From Ustulina deusta (Eukaryota; Ascomycota; Sordariomycetes; Xylariales; Xylariaceae): a DNA stretch of 64,000 nt. The position numbers and the translations under genes were made by a program. Below the pieces are notes generated by a model. That model saw nothing but the letters and a program-made list of their open reading frames with translations. It was not told the origin of the DNA and did not search any database. The stretch's first letter is position 1. The number at the start of each line of letters is the position of its first letter. The stretch spans positions 930,001 through 994,000 of the forward strand of contig JAJNNX010000001.1 in assembly GCA_023159155.1 (NCBI GenBank). The letters are read 5' to 3'. Shown piece after piece: positions 60,400 through 64,000 of the stretch.

Positions 60400-62202
60400 C
60401 TACAAGACAAGCAGTTTCCAAGGCGGCACATCCTCCGTCTTACGACGGCGTGAGCCGTCTGCTTTTTCCTCGGCAATTAGCCGCTCCTCCATCTGCTCCA
60501 TCCACTCTTCCTCGGCAGCCAGAGCGTCCAGCTCAATCTGTTCCATGACTTTTAGCTCCGCGAGCATATCGTGTACTAGACTGTGGCATCCGTGCAGCGT
60601 ACGCGCGAGGCCGGAGAGCGGCTTGTTTCTCTTCGTATCGCTAGCTACAGTCTCATTTTTGCCCCTTTCACCACCCGCGTTCTCCTCGTCGTCTGAATCA
60701 GTGTCGACGTGCCCGAGGTGGGCAAGCGTCCTCCGCCACCCTTCGAGCACCCGCACGAGGCCTGCATGGTCGCGCTTCCAAGCGCTGGCATCCAGGTCAC
60801 TAACGAAGATACCGACCTCCTCCTCTCGGCCGCCCTCACGGGCCAGGAGCCCATCGATATCGCCACCTCGTTGCGCGGCACGGATCTCAGAGACCTGAAA
60901 CACCCAGTCTTCAAAAGTGTGCACGGTGCGCTGGTACCGTCCGCCGGGCTCGCCGAGGGCCCAGGCGCCGTTGAGGATCTGGTCGAGAAGTCGGATTTTC
61001 TCATCGAGGGGTAGTTTATCTTTATCGCCATTCCTTCTACCCCTATCGTCTTTGTGGGCCCCCCTTGCCCCTTGAGTCTTATTCTTTGTGCTTCGTCCGC
61101 CGCTTTCGCCAGAAGAAGGCCTGGGACTAGCCTCTCCCCAGCGAATCAAATCCTGTAAGCCCCTCTCTTCGGCCCCTTCACGTTCCAGCGCCCGCACCGC
61201 CTCATCCTCGGTCACGAGCTCTTCAAAACGCGTCCCGAGCTTAGACCGGGCACTTGCGTGCCAGGATGCCGAGACGGCGTGCGCTTCGCGGTGTAGGAGA
61301 GATAGTTGTAGGAGCTCAGTCTGAAGGCGGCTTGTCTCGGCTGTTAGGGCAACATTTACCGGCTGCTTAGACGGCGAGGGGGGCGCTAGGAAGGTCGATG
61401 TCAAGGGTTTCGGGGCGAGGGATTTAGCGGGGCTGTAGTGTTGCTGATTGGTGTTGAAGGCCGGCCGTCGTGCTGCGAGGTTCGAGGTTGCGACAGACGA
61501 CTGGGAGTGGGACTGTGGCTGTGAGGGCACGCGCGCGTGTTGCGTCTGTGAGCGAGTTTGCACCCTCGTCGACGACGCGGTCGTGGTCTGCGTGGCTGTG
61601 CTGGCAGATGAGGCGGTGGAGGGTGCTGGGCTCGGGTTCGATCTGGAGGGGGCGTGGGACAGTGGACGAAGTGGACGAAGTGGACGAAGTGGACGAAGTG
61701 TTGTCGCGGCGGTGAGAGATGTGACGGTCGATTTTGCCCTGGAATGCCCCAGATGACGCTCTCTTGGAGCGGGCGAGGGTGGGATCCCTGCTGAAGACCT
61801 CGGTCTCGCTGTGCTCAGTGATCGACCTATGCCATTGGAGGATGTCGTCGTCGTTCTCGTGGACGGCGCCTGGCGGACGGACTGAGCTCTGCCCAATGGC
61901 TTCGCAGTTGCCGAGGCTTCATGTGCGGCTGGCCTCGATGCGGTCTTGGTATATGAACTGCCAGAAGCCTGCCTCGAAGTTGAGCCGGTCGGTGCTCTCG
62001 TGCGTGTGGTCGTTGTCGAAGATGAAGCCGTCGAAGAGGCCGTGGCCGATCGAACTGTCGGCGGCCTCATGGGTAGCCGACTGGGAGACACGTTCCTCGC
62101 CTCGCTTCGGCCCTGGACGGGCCGTTTTTGGACCGACTCATTGTCGTTGACAGCAGGCTTTCGAATCGAGCGTGTTCGACTGACCCCAGTGGTGGAGGAC
62201 AT
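60400..62202 (-). CDS. Unrecognised Ser/Thr-rich protein with a helical C-terminal half
   Basis: A single exon of 600 residues with its ATG at 62202 (MSSTTGVSRTRSIRK). I do not recognise the family. Residues 1-280 are basic and Ser/Thr/Ala/Pro-rich with many TRT/SST clusters, and probably disordered. They include four LRP triplets in a row at about residues 169-180, coded by a perfect 9-nt tandem repeat. From about 285 the protein is helical and charged (LQTELLQLSLLHREAHAVSASWHASARSKL), with conserved-looking pieces such as EKIRLLDQILNGAWAL, FEDWVFQVSEI and GCHSLVHDMLAELKVMEQIELDALAAEEEW. The layout (basic disordered N-terminus plus coiled coil) resembles microtubule- or spindle-pole-associated proteins, but that is a guess. 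It has no membrane segment or signal peptide. Confidence 0.78.
   Translation of the reverse strand: MSSTTGVSRTRSIRKPAVNDNESVQKRPVQGRSEARNVSPSRLPMRPPTVRSATASSTASSSTTTTRTRAPTGSTSRQASGSSYTKTASRPAAHEASATAKPLGRAQSVRQAPSTRTTTTSSNGIGRSLSTARPRSSAGIPPSPAPRERHLGHSRAKSTVTSLTAATTLRPLRPLRPLRPLSHAPSRSNPSPAPSTASSASTATQTTTASSTRVQTRSQTQHARVPSQPQSHSQSSVATSNLAARRPAFNTNQQHYSPAKSLAPKPLTSTFLAPPSPSKQPVNVALTAETSRLQTELLQLSLLHREAHAVSASWHASARSKLGTRFEELVTEDEAVRALEREGAEERGLQDLIRWGEASPRPSSGESGGRSTKNKTQGARGAHKDDRGRRNGDKDKLPLDEKIRLLDQILNGAWALGEPGGRYQRTVHTFEDWVFQVSEIRAAQRGGDIDGLLAREGGREEEVGIFVSDLDASAWKRDHAGLVRVLEGWRRTLAHLGHVDTDSDDEENAGGERGKNETVASDTKRNKPLSGLARTLHGCHSLVHDMLAELKVMEQIELDALAAEEEWMEQMEERLIAEEKADGSRRRKTEDVPPWKLLVL
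61662..61697. repeat. 9-nt tandem repeat inside a coding region
   Basis: Four perfect copies of GTGGACGAA on the plus strand, coding LRP x4 on the minus strand. The 9-nt period keeps frame whatever the copy number. Confidence 0.95.
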
Positions 62203-63245
62203 GGTTCATTGTCAGGAATTCGTTGCAAATGTTTCAGCTATCTTTGGACTTGGGCAACCAGAGTGAAGACTAGTGTAAGCACCTCCTGGATATATAGTGG
62301 CTCCACATGCTACTCGGGGGCTAACCTTAATCCTAGAGCCCCTAGCTCCCCCTAGCGTACAGATTGATGCGCTGTAACTATCGCGGCAAGTGCCGGTAGT
62401 GTGGGGGAATATGGGGCAATTAGAGGGGCTAGAATGGGTGACCTACACTCATCTGATTTTGACTCTCTTCTACCTATAAGGTATCTACCTATTGTTGACC
62501 TATGGCCATTGAGGCTATGTTCAGCCAAGTGAAATGGGGTCAATGGTAGCTGTATTTCGCACCTATATGCCTAAGTAAGTACTTAGTGTCATAATGTAAT
62601 AAGTTAGCATGGATACTGGTAATGGACCTAGGATTATAAACTAGAGTAGATCCTTCATATTCTGAACACTTACTTTGTATTTTCCCCCTTCTTGTAGGCA
62701 AAACATATACAGAATTTACATGCCGTGCAATAAAACAGGGCAACATCAAGGCATGCGCCTCCTAGGTTCTAGAACGAAGATATAAATGGTCACCGAGGTG
62801 CGAGCAAGTAAGTGGCCTTTGCCTCATAAAGAATACCCTCGATTAGCTACCTAACCTACCTACATGTATTACTATCTCATACATATCTTAGGTACCCAGG
62901 GCTAAATGTTGATACCGTCGTGCGACAGATGGATGTATACACGCAACAGTGTTTGTTCACTTGTATTTCATAGATAGGCAAAGGATCCGAGACAGGGCCC
63001 AGCCTCGAAGAATATTCCATCTAAGTTGGGTGAGTTCGTTCGTCTAGCTAATAGTATGAGACATGTAGCCATGCAAAGTTAAAACACTCCGAAGTCTATT
63101 TCTGCCCTTTTCCCCGCCTCATACACGTGTACCTAGCGTCTGTCAATATGTATACAAACACAGGTGCGTCGGGGTATCTATCAGTATCAGCCAGCCGAGC
63201 AAAATAAGTAGGTAGTGACTTGTTCCTCCCACCGGGCCATGTGAA

Positions 63246-63267
63246 AAGAAAGAAAGAAAGAAAGAAA
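63246..63267. repeat. (AAAG)n microsatellite
   Basis: About five units of AAAG in non-coding DNA. Confidence 0.9.
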
Positions 63268-63572
63268 TACTCCGATTCCAGGTCACATTTGTTTGATAAG
63301 TACCTAGTTACTAGTCTGTTCTAGCTGAGACATACAGACGTGAATCTCCATCATCTATGCATGGAGCACGTTTTACAACAAGCAATCCCACATTTTCCCC
63401 ACTGTACATCGTGACAGACGCATTCTCTCGACTCGACTGTCTGTCTCATGGTATGTCCAACCATCAAACGACATTGATCCCGTCCAATATCCTTCCAGGC
63501 CGAGGTTGTAATTCGAAATCAGACACGAAAATATAAAAATCCGACGTGATTCGGATTTAACCCATATGTGGA

Positions 63573-63591
63573 CTCTCTCTCTCTCTCTCTC
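63573..63591. repeat. (CT)n microsatellite
   Basis: Nineteen bases of perfect CT repeat in non-coding DNA. Confidence 0.9.
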
Positions 63592-64000
63592 GTGCCAAAC
63601 AAACGGACGAGGAAACGCCAGTTCTACATGCCATCATCATCTTCGTTCTCGCCCTGGACTTTCTAAAACCAATCCGTATCTCGCCTAGTCTTATGCCGAA
63701 AAGCAGGCGAATATCATACACCATGCCTTTTCCCCTCCTTCATTTCCAGTCTGGAGACCATCCTAACTCTGTCGTTTCGTCTATATCGATGGTGAGAGTG
63801 TGCCGGCAAATGCTATCACAAACGCCCGACTCCAGCGGGCGGGTATTGCATTGAAAAAAAGTGTACAAAGAACTGAAAAGTTGAAAATGGAGAGTAGAAG
63901 AGAGGTTTTCGAGCGACCTCGTGATGTCGTGTCGGTGACGCCGTGGTGTTCTTCTTACGACGTGACTAGTAGCGACCAAAGGCCTGGGCTATACAGGGAG

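Larger units (their letters stand above)
62203..64000. other. Intergenic stretch at the window end
   Basis: No supported gene. It contains an AAAG repeat (63246-63267), a CT repeat (63573-63591) and CTACCTAACCTACCTAC near 62848-62864. A possible last exon of a minus-strand gene extending past the window is noted among the findings. Confidence 0.5.

Overview
The window looks like nuclear DNA of a filamentous ascomycete (Pezizomycotina, most likely Sordariomycetes; the class is inference). Most genes carry short introns of about 50-120 nt with GT..AG ends and CTAAC/CTGAC-like branch sites near the acceptor. The proteins match fungal families, and several intergenic regions are long and pyrimidine-rich. 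I could rebuild thirteen protein-coding genes. For the multi-exon genes I joined exons by hand at splice sites that keep frame and restore family motifs. No tRNA, rRNA, CRISPR array or recognisable transposon was found.

Layout: 1-8300 gene-free. 8340-12481 (+) high-affinity cAMP phosphodiesterase behind a long pyrimidine-rich leader. 14789-18974 (+) PAS-domain protein kinase, convergent with 19622-22107 (-) a TBC1D5-type Rab GAP. 24567-26369 (+) a synergin-gamma-like trafficking protein. 30646-31947 (+) a three-KH RNA-binding protein of the Rnc1/Pbp2/PCBP type. 33742-35170 (+) UDP-galactose transporter homologue HUT1. 36333-38723 (-) a dual-specificity MAP-kinase phosphatase. 38724-46416 is a 7.7-kb stretch without a gene. 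46417-49875 (+) a large disordered protein of unknown function. 51363-52641 (+) tRNA 2'-phosphotransferase TPT1. 53225-54245 (-) a dsRNA-binding-domain protein. 54914-55822 (-) rRNA-processing factor EFG1. 56438-59854 (+) SEA4/MIOS, a TORC1-regulating GATOR2/SEACAT subunit, divergent from EFG1. 60400-62202 (-) an unrecognised Ser/Thr-rich, helical protein. 62203-64000 no supported gene.

Functionally the set leans towards nutrient and stress signalling (cAMP phosphodiesterase, PAS kinase, MAPK phosphatase, KH RNA-binding protein, SEA4), endosomal traffic (TBC1D5-like, synergin-like) and RNA processing (TPT1, EFG1, dsRBD protein). These are ordinary dispersed fungal genes, not an operon or metabolite cluster. 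The most notable non-coding signals are two families of short motifs scattered through the intergenic DNA (TACCTAGGTA and TAGTGTAGTGTA), and a UCAU-rich stretch downstream of the MAPK phosphatase that sits close to the gene for an Rnc1-like protein. I did not find a clearly new biological system.
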